Source of the DNA: Glandiceps talaboti
Taxonomy: Eukaryota > Hemichordata > Enteropneusta > Spengelidae
Direction: 5' to 3'
Assembly: GCF_964340395.1 (NCBI RefSeq)
Contig: NC_135567.1
Coordinates: forward strand, 3,317,609-3,381,608
Length of the DNA: 64,000 nt
Below the pieces are notes generated by a model, which saw only the letters and a program-made list of their open reading frames with translations, was not told where the DNA came from and did not search any database. Positions 40,662 through 53,129 of the stretch are shown here, in pieces. A program made the position numbers and the translations under genes. Numbering within the stretch: the stretch's first letter is position 1; each line of letters opens with the position of its first letter.

Positions 40662-42721
40662 ATGCTGGCAACGTTACCATCGTATGGCACGTCAATGGAA
40701 AGAAGGAAAACTTGCCCTAGTGGAAATGTCACTTTGATACAGAGTGGAAGTGAAAGTTCCGAGATTGTGGTAAGTGTAGCTCTATCATTTTGGAAAGTTG
40801 ATTTCTGTTGTTGTGAATGTTATTGTCAATAGAAATTTTACATCCATCCTTGGAGTAATTAATTACTCAAAGATACATCTATGCTGACCAAAGATGATTT
40901 GATACTCAATTTCCAGACTCCACAAACTTTTTTACTACAATCTCAAAACTGTTGTTCGATGTTGCACGTTTTTTTACCCATAAGTATGTGCACATATGGT
41001 GTTGGCACAGTGTAGACTACCATGCATTGACATATTGTATGTCACATGTTTTGCAATGGCAAAGTGTGGCGGGGCAACAGAATGGTTGATTTTCAAGTGA
41101 AGATGGTAATTTTATGGTAACATGTCATTGCCCAAAACGTGTGAACAGTAAGCATTCTACTGTGGAGTGGCCTTGCATTTCATTTGTTTTCTCAAAGTGT
41201 TGAACTACTCACAGACAACTAAGAACTTAGTTGTGTAGCAGTTTTTGTTGTTTGCTTTAGAGGTGCTTCCTTATCGAACCTTCAATTACTCAGGGAAGGA
41301 TGTGACCCCAACCCATTTTTACCGGTAAAAACTGAAACTTCTAGCATAGGCAGTGGATCACCTTTGTCCATAAAATATATGCTAGACCCCTCAGGCTATT
41401 TTTCTCACTATGATGGCTACCAAAGGTTGCCAATAAGGGCTAGCCCGAAGTGTCTAGGAAAAGTTGAAATTTTCCTTAGAGCTAATTTCTATTTTGTGGG
41501 TTGAGTAATGTATGGTAATCTATTCAATAACCCATGACCTCTAGGATATGTACATTAACATACATGATTATAATGTTTGTGTTCTTACTGAGGATTACAT
41601 CTTAGTGTTTGTGTAGCAACCGTTTTGCTATGCATATCTTTTCTTATTCTGTGTATATGGTGTGAACTGTTTCTTCTGTCTGTGCTTTGTGAAGTATGAT
41701 TCATATCACTACTATAGTGATGTGATGTGACCCCTAGCTGTACCGTCTGTGGTTGCATTTTAGCCCACATAGTGTATTCCAAGTTCAAACTGGTGATACC
41801 TCTTATACTTAGTTTCAAATTGATTTCTCACAAAAAGGCAACTAAAGCTTGGAACATTTCCCTTGAAGCATGTCAAGAGAAAGGTTCTTGTATCTGAATG
41901 CCTTTTTCAGTTATTCAGTCTATACGATGGGATGTCTATCTAGGTTCTATGCTCAGTCATGATGGTATATAATCTCACTACGTACTGTATATACATGTAT
42001 GGTAATTGTGAGTTTGATGAATGTGTAGACATTGTCATTCACACATTTTGGTTGATCCATTGTGGTTATTTTTACCTCAGACCACTAAAGCCACTGTTCT
42101 CTGTATTACTAGCTGTCAACTACCTTCTCTGATCAGCTGTTATTTATATCATCAAAGTGTGGAGATGACTTTAGTAGACCTCAGGCTTCGCCCTTGATTG
42201 TTATTGTGCACCTATCAGAAACACAGTGTTGAGAAGAAAACCTTACTGCAAAAAATTTTCAATTAACATAATGAGAATGAAGATTATTTTCCAAAAAGCC
42301 TTCAATCATCATATGGATATAATTGGAGCCATTTATAAATTGTATGTTTGTACCAATCCAAAGCATCTCACAGGGTTGAATGAAAATGTATTTTTTGCCT
42401 CAGTAATCAGTAATAACATCTGTGTTATTTTGTGATGAAATCTATAAACTTTTCATTGACATGCACAAACAATTTGTACATGATACATGACCTGTGTGTT
42501 TCTCGAAGCACAGATAAAATGCTGAAAACAAGACCCAGAAGCTAGTGCTCTGTATAGCAGTTTGAATTTCCTGCATTTGCATAGATTAGCCATAATCCTC
42601 TTTATATAGGGCAGTTGTGTCTATATTCAGTTATGTAATGCAAGTTTTAATGCAAGCTCTTTTCTTTGTTTTTCAGGTTAAAGCTGTAATGACTGCCTTA
42701 TGGAGGGTGAATGGATTGTGA
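40662..42721 (+). CDS. Possible two-exon small protein (50 residues)
   Basis: The first exon 40662-40769 opens with ATG (MLATLPSYGTSMERRKTC...) and ends GTG|GTAAGT in phase 0 after 36 codons. A strong acceptor, TTTGTTTTTCAG, at 42665-42676 is followed in phase 0 by VKAVMTALWRVNGL and a stop at 42719-42721. The first exon is less AT-rich than its surroundings. I do not recognise the product. No signal peptide or clear membrane segment is seen. The intron of about 1.9 kb includes a short segment resembling 38640-38760. It could instead be the 5' end of a longer gene spliced differently, or chance. Confidence 0.35.
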
Positions 42722-43214
42722 CAGTATATGATGAACTATGAGTGGGAAAGATCATAAAAACTAACTGGAAAAATGCTTTAGTACATTTTTTGGAAAAAAA
42801 CTGGTGTTTATGATTTGTGGGGTGAAAGGTAATTCTGTTTGGGAGGGAAATTTCAAAATAGAAACTGGGCTGAGATAAAGATGAATTTATGAAGTAAAAG
42901 TTAGATGTTTCAATGTTACATTTATGCATCATGGTCTTTTTTCAACAGGTGTATGTGTGTGCCATTTCTCATTGTTAACTCTTCACCATGGTTACAAAAA
43001 GAACTGTAGTTCTTGAGAATGTAGCAAGAATTGTTGTGCTTTGTATCAAACACTTTTTCTTTTTATATTCCATATAGTATGTAAAATTGCTGAGTATTCG
43101 GCTTGTCAGTATACCTTGTATATATGTGATGGTCATTGTTATTGTTACAAGAAAGTTCAATAGGTCAGTCACAAACATTCATTCGATTGATCTGCTCAGA
43201 GCAATGAAGTTTTG

Positions 43215-43260
43215 CAAACCCCCCCCCCCCCCACCAAAAAATAAATAAATAAATAAATAT
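43215..43260 (+). repeat. Poly-C tract and (AAAT)n
   Basis: About 14 consecutive C followed by AAATAAATAAATAAAT. Confidence 0.95.
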
Positions 43261-43684
43261 TAATGTCAAAGCAAGAGTTCATGGTGGAAATTTTGTTGAG
43301 GAAGCTTCCAACACTGCAGCAACTAGGAAGTGGGGAACATAGAATTTTGGATAGTAAATAAACAAGAAAGGATTACTTTCAGCTGTATTTCCCATCTACG
43401 ATAGCTCTCCCAATATTGTCACTGTTATTATACTAGTTTGAAAGTGGTCATTTCTTTTGTCCTGGTCCATAATGTGTAACCTAGCACAGCAACTAGGCTC
43501 ATTTAAAATTAATGTTCAAATATTTTAAAGTAAATTGGCAATAACAAGGTGTAGATAGGGGAAATGATGGATAGTGTATAAAAGTAAAATATTTCACAAT
43601 GTTTACATTTGATGCAACATTTGGTATTAAACATTATGGGATGGAAAATTTGATTTAAAAAAATAAGGGAATAATTCCTAAAAA

Positions 43685-44585
43685 TACTGCAAATGGCACT
43701 GTAGCACAACTGTACAGTTTTTATAAATGTTTATCCACATGCCCAGGTCCATGTTAACAATAGGTGTTCATTTGCTGGATGACTATCCAGTTGCCTATCC
43801 AACCATGTTGCTATCTTTGCAATGTAAGCAATCATTTGGCTGTTGCTATGGGAGTGGTCATGTTGCTAGACATACTTGCATACATTATAAAATGTTTTTC
43901 TTCACTTTTCTATGAATTCTCGATATTATCTTTGCAATGTATGCAATCATTTGGCTGTTACTATGGGCATGGTCTTGTTGCTGAATGTTTACTCACTTGC
44001 CTACCAGAAGATGTTGTTATTTGACCAAAATATACTGCCATCTGGTTGTTGTTAAGGGCGTGGTAATGGTTGCTAGGGCCAATTGTGTCAAAATATTTTA
44101 AGAAAATCTGCAGAATAACACTTTTAGAAACATCTCACCAAGTTTCAGTCTCTCTGACCATGTACTTTTTGAGATATAAATTTTTGACCAAAATTCACAT
44201 TTACAACTACTTTGCATATAACTGACAATATAATTTGCATCATCATGTCTTTTGAATCATCATGTCATGAACAAATCTGAATATACTAGCCTTCAAAACT
44301 GTTCCCACCAAATCTACCTATTCTTTTTTGGAGTTTAAATATTTTTACCAAAAATCCCATTTTTTTGACCCAAAATCACATTTCTGATGCAATCATTTTC
44401 ATTTGAACAGTTTCCCAACTAGACACCAGAAGTAACATGACCACCAAATATCAAAGCAATCGGTCCCAGCGATTTTTGACTTTAAGTTGTTTACACACAC
44501 ACACACACACACAGACAGACAGACTGACAGACAGTTTGCCATGCTTATAGCACTATTGAACCTTATCAGTTCAGTTGTGCTAAAA
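43685..44585 (+). mobile_element. VNTR-bearing dispersed repeat, longest copy
   Basis: It starts GGCACTGTAGCACAACTGTA, continues with two to three units of TTATCTTTGCAATGTA, TTGGCTGTTGCTATGG and GTCATGTTGCTAG, then AT-rich tracts, and ends GTTCAGTTGTGCTAAA near 44583. A microsatellite (AC)n-(AGAC)n lies at 44491-44535. The same 3' end (CAGTTGTGCTAAA) is seen near 49745. This is probably the most complete member of the family in the window, about 0.9 kb. Confidence 0.7.
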
Positions 44586-44992
44586 AGGAACCAATATATT
44601 GGCCAATACATTTATAGGGGAACAATATATTGAGAGCTGAAAATATATTGGACAATATATTGGCAGACTCCAAAAATATTGGCCAATATATTGGTAAACT
44701 CACAAAATATTGGCCAATATTTTGGGAAGTCTCAAAAGATTGGCCAATATTTTGGGAAGTCTCGAAATATTGGCCAATATTTTGGCAAATACCAAGAAAT
44801 TGGGCAATGTTTTGGCCAAATGGCAACTTTTTACATGGGTTAATTTTGAAAATGAAAGTGTCAAATGCAAGTTTATGTCATGATTTGATATGTCTACAGT
44901 GAGCAGCATATCTATTAACCCTTTATCAATCAAAAAAAGATACCTTTCCAAAGTGGAATAGAATTTCCGAAAGTTTTCCGGAAGCTGTTTGT
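44583..44992 (-). mobile_element. Satellite-associated element, minus copy
   Basis: Inverted copy of 38050-38440: it ends GTTTTCCGGAAGCTGTTT and contains repeated TTGGCCAATATTTTGGGA units. It abuts the VNTR element on its left and the 44-bp satellite on its right. Confidence 0.85.
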
Positions 44993-45525
44993 AATATCCC
45001 ATGAGTGAAACACCAAGCCTACATCATTTAGCTGTAATGTCCCATGAGTGAAACACTAAGCCTACATCATTTTAGCTGTAATGTCCCATGAGTGAAACAC
45101 CAAGCCTACATCATTTAGCTGTAATATCCCATGAGTGAAACACCAAGCCTACATCATTTTAGCTACAATGTCACGTGAGTGAAACACCAAGCCTACATCA
45201 TTTTAGCTGTAATGTCACGTGAGTGAAACACCAAGCCTACATCATTTTAGCTGTAATGTCCCATGAGTGAAACACCAAGCCTTCATCATTTTAGCTGTAA
45301 TGTCCCATGAGTGAAACACCACGCCTACATCATTTTAGCTGTAATGTCCCATGAGTGAAACACCAAGCCTACATCATTTTAGCTGTAATATCCCATGAGT
45401 GAAACACCAAGCGTACATCATTTTAGATGTAATGTCCCATGAGTGAAACACCACGCCGACATCATTTTAGATGTAATGTCCCATGAGTAAAACACCAAGC
45501 CTACATCATTTTTGCTGTATTATGC
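44992..45525 (+). repeat. 44-bp satellite array, 12 copies
   Basis: The unit is GTAATGTCCCATGAGTGAAA followed by CACCAAGCCTACATCATTTT and AGCT, 43-44 bp. Units differ by single substitutions. Confidence 0.97.
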
Positions 45526-45879
45526 TTTATTTCTGAACTTTGGCCACTGGCACAAAGAAGTTTCAAACAAATATACATTGATAAAGCGGTATACACTTGT
45601 TACAAGGTGTTCCTTCCTATGGCAATGGCATAAAACCCCATTAACAGAAAGCTTTGAAGAATGGAAATTTAATCTAGTGTAATGGAGCGGAAGAATTGGG
45701 GGTACAGTACTTCAGAGCACTCTGTTTGAAAAGTGTTTGAGCACAGAATGCAGTCAATAATGTTATTTTTATTGTTTGGTGGTTCTCTTTCTTTTAATTT
45801 GGAATGTCAAGTGTTATATTGTAAGACAGATTCTGATTGGCTACTCCAAAGTACAAGGTTGGGGTCTAGAAAACCTATG

Positions 45880-45912
<33 letters not shown>

Positions 45913-46187
45913 AAATTTATTTAAGAACAGGGCAGCCAGGAAACAACAAAAGCTGATTTCCACCTGCGCTCTGTTACCACAAACCAAAAAAAAATTACAT
46001 ACCACACAAAAAGAGATTACAAACAATGCGAAATGGTTTTGTGTCAGATGTATGTAAATATAATAAGTGCTCACAAAAGAACAAACGACAGGAAACATAA
46101 CAGCCAAAAAATGCCATGTACACTACATCGGATTTTCATCAGACTGAAACTATATCTGACAAACAGTTATCTTCATTGCTTATAAGA
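45526..46187. other. Spacer with (TAG)n microsatellite at 45880-45911
   Basis: About ten TAG units. Otherwise no gene is seen; it is the downstream flank of the minus-strand gene that ends at 46188. Confidence 0.7.
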
Positions 46188-46550
46188 TTAACGTAATGGA
46201 ATTGTCTTATGTAACAGCATTAAACTTCTGACTGCCATGTAGAGGACAAGAAGTGGATATAGATACTCTTCAAAATTACTGCCACTTCCAGTTACATTAA
46301 AAGAAAGCGGACGTACAAACAAATAGTATTTGCCAAAGTTAGAATCCTCTATCAGAGAATTCTCCAACCTGCAGCTAATGTCTTTGTTAACATGTGCTCT
46401 TGATAGAAGAATGCCCTTTGTTCCACAGAATGAAACACCATACACTATGTAATGGTTGTCTGTCTCAAACCTGGACTCTTCTGCCATGGTTGTAAACTGG
46501 CATACCAGCTGTGGATATGCTCCATCCATACTGATTTCTGAGAGCTTGTT
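46188..46550 (-). CDS. Minus-strand gene: terminal exon
   Basis: Acceptor CTGCTTTTCAG on the minus strand; 120 codons and a stop. It starts NKLSEISMDGAYPQLVCQF and includes HYIVYGVSFCGTKGILLS and FGKYYLFVRPLSFNV. This is the longest and most protein-like block of the gene. Family unknown. Confidence 0.82.
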   Translation of the reverse strand, partial: NKLSEISMDGAYPQLVCQFTTMAEESRFETDNHYIVYGVSFCGTKGILLSRAHVNKDISCRLENSLIEDSNFGKYYLFVRPLSFNVTGSGSNFEEYLYPLLVLYMAVRSLMLLHKTIPLR

Positions 46551-49500
46551 CTGAAAAGCAGAAAAAAGTAGTAATGATAGCTACCTGCCTCTTTAATAAA
46601 CTTATCACGGTAAAACAATAAATGTAATGTGAAAATCTCAATCAATAATAGATGATTTCAGTAAAAAAATGTTTAAGTACTCTCAGCAATTTTTTAACTT
46701 TTTTTTTAATTTCTGAAACTTTTTTTTATTTAAAAGATTTTTTTACTGTTTTTCATTTGGGTTGTACAAGAGAGTGAATAAAGATAAAGTTGATTGTTAC
46801 AATCTCACTAAAAACAAAATTCTTTAATGCAGACATATATACACAATCATTCATTATCATTTGATACAAATACTTCACTTGTATGTGACTGAATGAATGT
46901 CGTGATGTAAGAACATTTTGTTTGCAACAAATACACTGGCACCTTGGTAAGCAGTGTCTTGCAAGGACCTGTTCTTACCATGTAATAGGTGTCACTTTGG
47001 CTTCCATTTTTCCCATGAGAGAGAGAGGGGGCTACATTGTTGGGTCACATGTCATAATCTGTTCCCCAAACTGTGAAATTTGCCAAACTCAGAGCTAGCG
47101 ACTGCTACTCAAAGGAGGCCGACCACCACTGATGTTTCATCTAGTGTCATAGACATTATTTTGTTTAAATTGGTATCCTGACACACAATGACTTTCCTGA
47201 CACACGATGACTTTCCTGACACACAATGACTTTCCTGACACACAATGACTTTCCTGACACACGATGACTTTCCTGACACACGATGACTTTCCTGACACAC
47301 AATGACTTTCCTGACACACAGTGACTTTCCTGACACACGATGACTTTCCTGACACACAATGACTTTCCTGACACACGATGACTTTCCTGACACACAATGA
47401 CTTGCCTGACACACAATGACTTTCCTGACACACAATGACTTTCCTGACACACAATGACTTTCCTGACACACAATGACTTTCCTGACACACGATGACTTTC
47501 CTGACACACGATGACTTTCCTGACACACGATGACTTTCCTGACACACAATGACTTTCCTGACACACGATGACTTTCCTGACACACGATGACTTTCCTGAC
47601 ACACGATGACTTTCCTGACACACAATGACTTTCCTGACACACAATGACTTTCCTGACACACGATGACTTTCCTGACACACAATGACTTTCCTGACACACA
47701 ATGACTTTCCTGACACACAATGACTTTCCTGACACACGATGACTTTCCTGACACACAATGACTTTCCTGACACACAATGACTTGCCTGACACACAATGAC
47801 TTTCCTGACACACGATGACTTTCCTGACACACAGTGACTTTCCTGACACACGATGACTTTTCTGACACATGATAACTTTCCTGACACACGATGACTTTCC
47901 TGACACACGATGACTTTCCTGACACACAATGACTTTCCTGACACACGATGACTTTCCTGACACACAATGACTTTCCTGACACACAATGACTTTCCTGACA
48001 CACGATGACTTTCCTGACACACGATGACTTTCCTGACACACAATGACTTTCCTGACACACGATGACTTTCCTGACACACAATGACTTGCCTGACACACGA
48101 TGACTTTCCTGACACACAATGACTTTCCTGACACACAGTGACTTTCCTGACACACAATGACTTGCCTGACACACGATGACTTTCCTGACACACAATGACT
48201 TTCCTGACACACAATGACTTGCCTGACACACAATGACTTGCCTGACACACGATGACTTTCCTGACACACGATGACTTTCCTGACACACAGTGACTTTCCT
48301 GACACACAATGACTTTCCTGACACACAATGACTTTCCTGACACACAGTGACTTTCCTGACACACGATGACTTTCCTGACACACGATGACTTTTCTGACAC
48401 ACGATGACTTTCCTGACACACAGTGACTTGCCTGACACACAATGACTTTCCTGACACACAATGACTTTCCTGACACACGATGACTTTCCTGACACACAAT
48501 GACTTTCCTGACACACGGTGACTTTCCTGACACACAATGACTTGCCTGACACACGATGACTTTTCTGACACACGATGACTTGCCTGACACACGATGACTT
48601 TCCTGACACACGATGACTTTCCTGACACACAAAGACTTTCCTGACACACGATGACTTTCCTGACACACAATGACTTTCCTGACACACGATGACTTTCCTG
48701 ACACATGACTTTCCTGACACATGATGACTTGCCTGACACACGATGACTTGCCTGACACATGACTTGCCTGACACATGATAACTTGCCTGACACACCATGA
48801 CTTTCCTGACACACGATGACTTTCCTGACACACAATGACTTTCCTGACACACGATGACTTTCCTGACACATGACTTTCCTGACACATGATGACTTGCCTG
48901 ACACACGATGACTTGCCTGACACATGACTTGCCTGACACATGATAACTTGCCTGACACACCATGACTTTCCTGACACACGATGACTTGCCTGACACATGA
49001 TGAATTGTCTGATAACAGACATGGTTTACAATGACCTCGCACAGCAAAGGTCAACATGTGGAATTATTAACGCTGGTTAATTGGTCCTAGACCAACAGTT
49101 TGCATGAGGACCAGTAGTTTTAGAAATTTGCAGCAATCTGTTGGTCCTTACAACCAGCTAAGTTTGAATTTTGCAATCAATGAATAATATTTATTTCATT
49201 TTGATTAATACATTTTGAATAAATAATTTTTGTTGTATATATTTAATTCTTGGTAGTATAGATCTTTTATTGCTTATAAATCCAAATACACCAACACATC
49301 AAATTTCAGCTCAATTGGTCCAGTAGCTTTGGAGAAGATTTATAGCATTTTTTACAAAAAGTTCAATTTTTTGACCTAATTTGCATATCAATGACCTGGT
49401 CATCTTGTCTTGAACAAATTTCTATCTACTCATCCCAAGACACCAACACCATCCCAAGACACCAACACAATGCCATAAACACTAATTTCTATCTACTCAT

Positions 49501-52500
49501 CCCAAGACACCAACACAATGCCATAAACACTAATTTCTATCTACTCATCCCAAGACACCAACACCATGCCATAAACACTAATTTCTATCTACTCATCCCA
49601 AGACACCAAGACCAACACCATGCCATAAACACTAGTTTTTATCTACTCATCTCAAGACACCAACACCATGCCATAAACACTAATTTCTATCTACTCATCC
49701 CAAGACACCAACACCATGCCATAAACACTACAGAACCTTATAGTCCAGTTGTGCTAAATATGAGTGTGAGAGATGGAAACATTAAAACTCAGCACATACC
49801 TCGGGTACAGCTAGAACTCTCCAGTTTTTGTGACAATGTCTGTTGTCTTTCTGACCACCAATAAAAATCCTTAACTCGACATCACAGCAGACATTGTTTG
49901 TCAAATGGCACATTCTGAATTTCCGCTCTGTTTCCTTGTCAGTCCTGTATTAAAATCAAAGTATCTGATGATATTTCTCCTGAATTCATTAAGATTGCAG
50001 GGATGTAGGGGGGGGGGGGAATTATCTTTTATAGGAAATTCTTGACATACATGTACTTCTACACTATATAAGTTAATTTGGTAATATGTCCAATGGTTTG
50101 TTAACTAAGATGTTTACATTGAAACATATATGTACATTCTAAAGACATACACATTTACAAATGTTAACACTCTATACACACATATGTACCAGAGATTACT
50201 TGCACTGGTGTGCACACACACATACTAGTGGTATTTTTACTGCAGTGCAGTACCGAAACATTAATGCACACATGTATGCAAATGATATGCAAATAAGGAC
50301 AATGTTCACAAAATCGTGTATACGTACAGTATGATTTTACGATTTTTATGAAAATTTGTCATTTCTGATAAGACAGTTGTAATAATAACATAACCCAATG
50401 CCACATGAGTTTAAGTGTGAATACTTGTGTTATTCGTGTTAGCTGTGTGTTCTGCTATATGCCTGTATGCAAATAATGGATTCAATAATCAATTCAAAAT
50501 TAACAGTCTGTATTCTAGGCTAACTGAATATGTAAATCTCTGCTGCTAACTTACAATAATTTAAAATCTTTATAGCGCGGTAGGTTTTCCTCCTCAACTA
50601 GTATTGTATTCATGATCATCTTCAGCATGAAGCCTAATTTTTTCTCTGGTAGATTTTCATCTTGACAGATTGTCAGCCATTTTTGGATTAAGTTACACAG
50701 TGGCCATTCCATATTTACTGGTATTTACACCGTCAATAGTCTGTTGATGAATACAAGTAATAAATACATCAATGACATTCCATATTTACTCGTACACCAT
50801 CAATAGCCTGTTGATGAATGCAAGTAATAAATACATCAATGACATTCTACAATTAGTTATAGTAATTAGACATTATTCCCCGGTAATTTTTTTCATTCAG
50901 CCAAGGAAAATATGAGTGACCCAAGGGGTCTTTGTGATAACACCATTAGGTCAAGAGTATTTTCCAGTTAAATGAAGAAAAATATAAAAAATTACATAAT
51001 TACACCAACACCAGTAATATAAAAAAAAATGGGGAAAGTAATGGTAACTTGGAACACTTTGACTAATATTTCATAGCAGAACCGGTGATGTACGGTAGAC
51101 ACGCGTTGTCATGACATCGATGCACATTGTGGTGACGTAGAATGACTAGAGTATGTATTCTATTTTTAAGTTCTAAATGGCTTGTGCACTGTATAATAGG
51201 GAACTTGCAATCCAGACTGAGCATGCTCAGACACAAAGGACTATGGGATTATCTGTGGTTATCGTAATACCTAATCTGGATCTAATAATAAAATAAACCT
51301 CCCACAAATGTCAGGGTAACTATGAATTGAGTATTTGTGGTTACAAACAATGTATCAATATTGTTTACAATTCTAATTGATTAGTAATTATTATAACATT
51401 TCCCATGATGCAAGTTACCTACTCGCTGTACCAGAAATAGAATATTACTACCTAGGTGCATCAATTAAAAATAACAAACATTTGATTTCTTGGTTGACAC
51501 CATATCTTCCACCCCATGCACTTCTGATGCATTACTATAGACAGACCCGAGAATAAGTCGACCTTTTTGTTCTATTTTGACTCCCTAGTATGAGGTAAAA
51601 AGCTATTGTATGTACCGAGAAGTCAACCTTCTTGTTCTATTTTGACCCCCTAGTATGAGGTAAAAAGCTATTGTAGGTACCGTGAAGTCAACCTTCTTGT
51701 TCTATTTTGACTCCCATCTCTGTTGATAAGGACTGTCTCTTAGTTGCTGAGCAACTACATGTAATTATTCCAATTTTCAAATCTGTTTCTCAACTAATAC
51801 ACCCTTCTTGGTCTCTTAGTAGTATACAGCATAAGCATTCTCGTCTTAATTTTTTAAAATGTTTATCCAGTTGCCCAACAATCTTAATTCTCGACTTTCC
51901 AGTGTGCATTGTCATTTGACTCTTGTCCATACTTACATTGCATGAAAAGGTGGCGTTTTCAGTTCTGTATGCATGACGGTTACACAGTGGAATTGCTGAA
52001 AATCCAGAAATGTGACCATCATGCATACCAAAATGGAAACGGCACTTTCCAAGCAGTTATCAGGGTTTGATGGGGCTAATTAATGGACTACAAATGTTGT
52101 TAATGTACACAATGTAATCACAGCTTACAGATTATTGTGTTGACATAGAGTTTTAAACATCCTAAATCAACTCCTAGCTCTAACCATAGACCCTACATGA
52201 GTGTAGGGGTCTATGGCTCTAACTTCAGTTTGAGCACTGTTGACATAAGAAGAGATTTGTTTTGGCCATGAAAGGGGAATGGACTGATATGCATATTATC
52301 ATAAGGTTAATTTGTCTGAGTATATATGAATTGGATTAATTTTAAGATAAGATAAGACAGGTGGGGTTTGAATATCAGTCTCTTAGCAGAGTGGTTTCCT
52401 AATGTGCCCGCCAGAAATATCATGTTTTCAACACAGCAATCCGTCATGTTCAACATTTGTATGTGTCTTCATCTTCTGATAAATCAACACAATGTAAACT

Positions 52501-52730
52501 GACTGTATAGGGTTAGCAAATATTCAGTTTCCTTACCAAATTATTTCTTCCACTTCGAATGTTTCTATCAAAAATCTTCTTCACCTCCACTAAACAGCCT
52601 GTAAAGGTGGTATTACCAAGTATTTATCTTACCATAATTATGTCTTCCAAGTTTTGTACAGTGAGGTCACTCATTACTACACCAGCTGTTGATTTACATA
52701 CTTCCGCTACAATCTTGCTGATAACCAAAT
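46188..52730 (-). CDS. Unrecognised minus-strand gene, last four exons
   Basis: Four exons join in phase: 52730-52633 (phase 1 to 0), 51995-51937 (0 to 2), 49944-49800 (2 to 0) and 46550-46188 (0 to stop). Each has clear GT-AG signals on the minus strand. Together they give about 220 residues with a stop at 46190-46188. I do not recognise the family. There is no signal peptide in the visible part; the C-terminal exon has a short hydrophobic run (EEYLYPLLVLYMAVRSLMLL). The second and last introns hold a MITE, the 48-bp array and the 19-bp array. It is a paralogue of the divergent gene starting at 56077, to judge from the matching 98-nt exon and the CDVE exon. The 5' exon was not found; insertions at 53.1-55.9 kb may separate it. 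Confidence 0.75.
47175..49012 (+). repeat. 19-bp minisatellite, about 97 copies
   Basis: The unit is TGACTTTCCTGACACACGA with variants (ACACAATG, ACACAGTG, CTTGCCTG). It lies in the last intron of the minus-strand gene. Because 19 is not a multiple of three and the unit has no minus-strand stops, all three minus frames stay open for over 600 codons. These are not genes. A 165-bp block near the right end, which includes shortened 14-bp units, is itself duplicated (offset 165, about 48660-48830 and 48830-48995). Confidence 0.99.
49424..49733 (+). repeat. 48-bp minisatellite, about six copies
   Basis: The unit is CTATCTACTCATCCCAAGAC followed by ACCAACACCATGCCATAAAC and ACTAATTT. It lies in the same intron as the 19-bp array and is followed by CAGTTGTGCTAAA, the end motif of the VNTR element family. 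Confidence 0.95.
49800..49944 (-). CDS. Minus-strand gene: CDVE exon
   Basis: 145 nt, phase 2 to 0, acceptor TTTTAATACAG, donor GAG|GTATGT. It encodes TDKETERKFRMCHLTNNVCC, DVELRIFIGGQKDNRHCHKN and WRVLAVPE. It aligns with the exon at 63068-63206 of the divergent gene (TxRxFxxC, seven residues, CDVE) with the same phases. Confidence 0.82.
50000..51180. other. Intron of the minus-strand gene, AT-rich
   Basis: A poly-G run sits at 50009-50019. Two near-identical 60-bp segments with CATCAATGACATTC occur near 50700-50850 (the phrase CCATATTTACT...GTTGATGAAT is repeated). No exon is recognised. Confidence 0.5.
51196..51422. mobile_element. MITE of the GGGAACTTGCAA family, copy 2 (right end decayed)
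   Basis: It starts ATAGGGAACTTGCAATC and ends GCAAGTTACCTAC. About 22 bp near the right terminus (ATTCAACATGGC) that the other copies have is deleted. Confidence 0.8.
51560..51720 (+). repeat. Short tandem repeat of about 78 bp
   Basis: GTCGACCTTTTTGTTCTATTTTGACTCCC, TAGTATGAGGTAAAAAGCTATTG and the following bases recur two and a half times (near 51557, 51623 and 51688). Confidence 0.8.
51937..51995 (-). CDS. Minus-strand gene: 59-nt exon
   Basis: Acceptor TTCTGGATTTTCAG and donor AT|GTAAGT on the minus strand, phase 0 to 2. It encodes QFHCVTVMHTELKTPPFHA. The equivalent exon of the divergent gene is 182 nt, so this one is much shorter or diverged. Confidence 0.65.
52633..52730 (-). CDS. 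Minus-strand gene: 98-nt exon
   Basis: Acceptor CTCTCTTTAACAG and donor ATG|GTAAGA, phase 1 to 0. It encodes LVISKIVAEVCKSTAGVV, MSDLTVQNLEDIIM. It has exactly the length and phase of 59238-59335 in the divergent gene and shares about ten of 32 residues, ending IIM in both. Confidence 0.8.
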
Positions 52731-53129
52731 CTGTTAAAGAGAGGTTTTAAGACAGAATATTTCATTCCTTGTTGATGTTGTTAAATACTTAAAGTGGCCA
52801 TATGGATGAGAATTTGGTATTTACTTTGGATTTTTATTTGATGAAACAGATTCACTATGTTTTTCTACTTGAAAAAATAATGTGAAATAACATATACCAA
52901 GTTATACTTCAAAAAAGATGCAAAAAGTGTGAAATGTTTGTTATTGTACGTACAATAAGGAACTTTTTACACTTTTTACATCTTTTTGCAATGTACTCAG
53001 TGCGTCTGTGGTGCGTCAAATTGGCTTAGAGGGCACACTGTGTGATGCTACTGAATTTGCTACTATGCCAAGTTTCAAATCTCAGCAAAGATTGTAGCAT
53101 AGCTTATTACCACCTAGTTTAAGTTACAT

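Noticed and set aside
47109-49057. Three overlapping minus-strand frames of over 630 codons with repeated SGKSSCVRKVIVCQ
   Set aside because: They are produced by a 19-bp non-coding tandem array with no stops on that strand; all three frames are open, which a real gene would not show.
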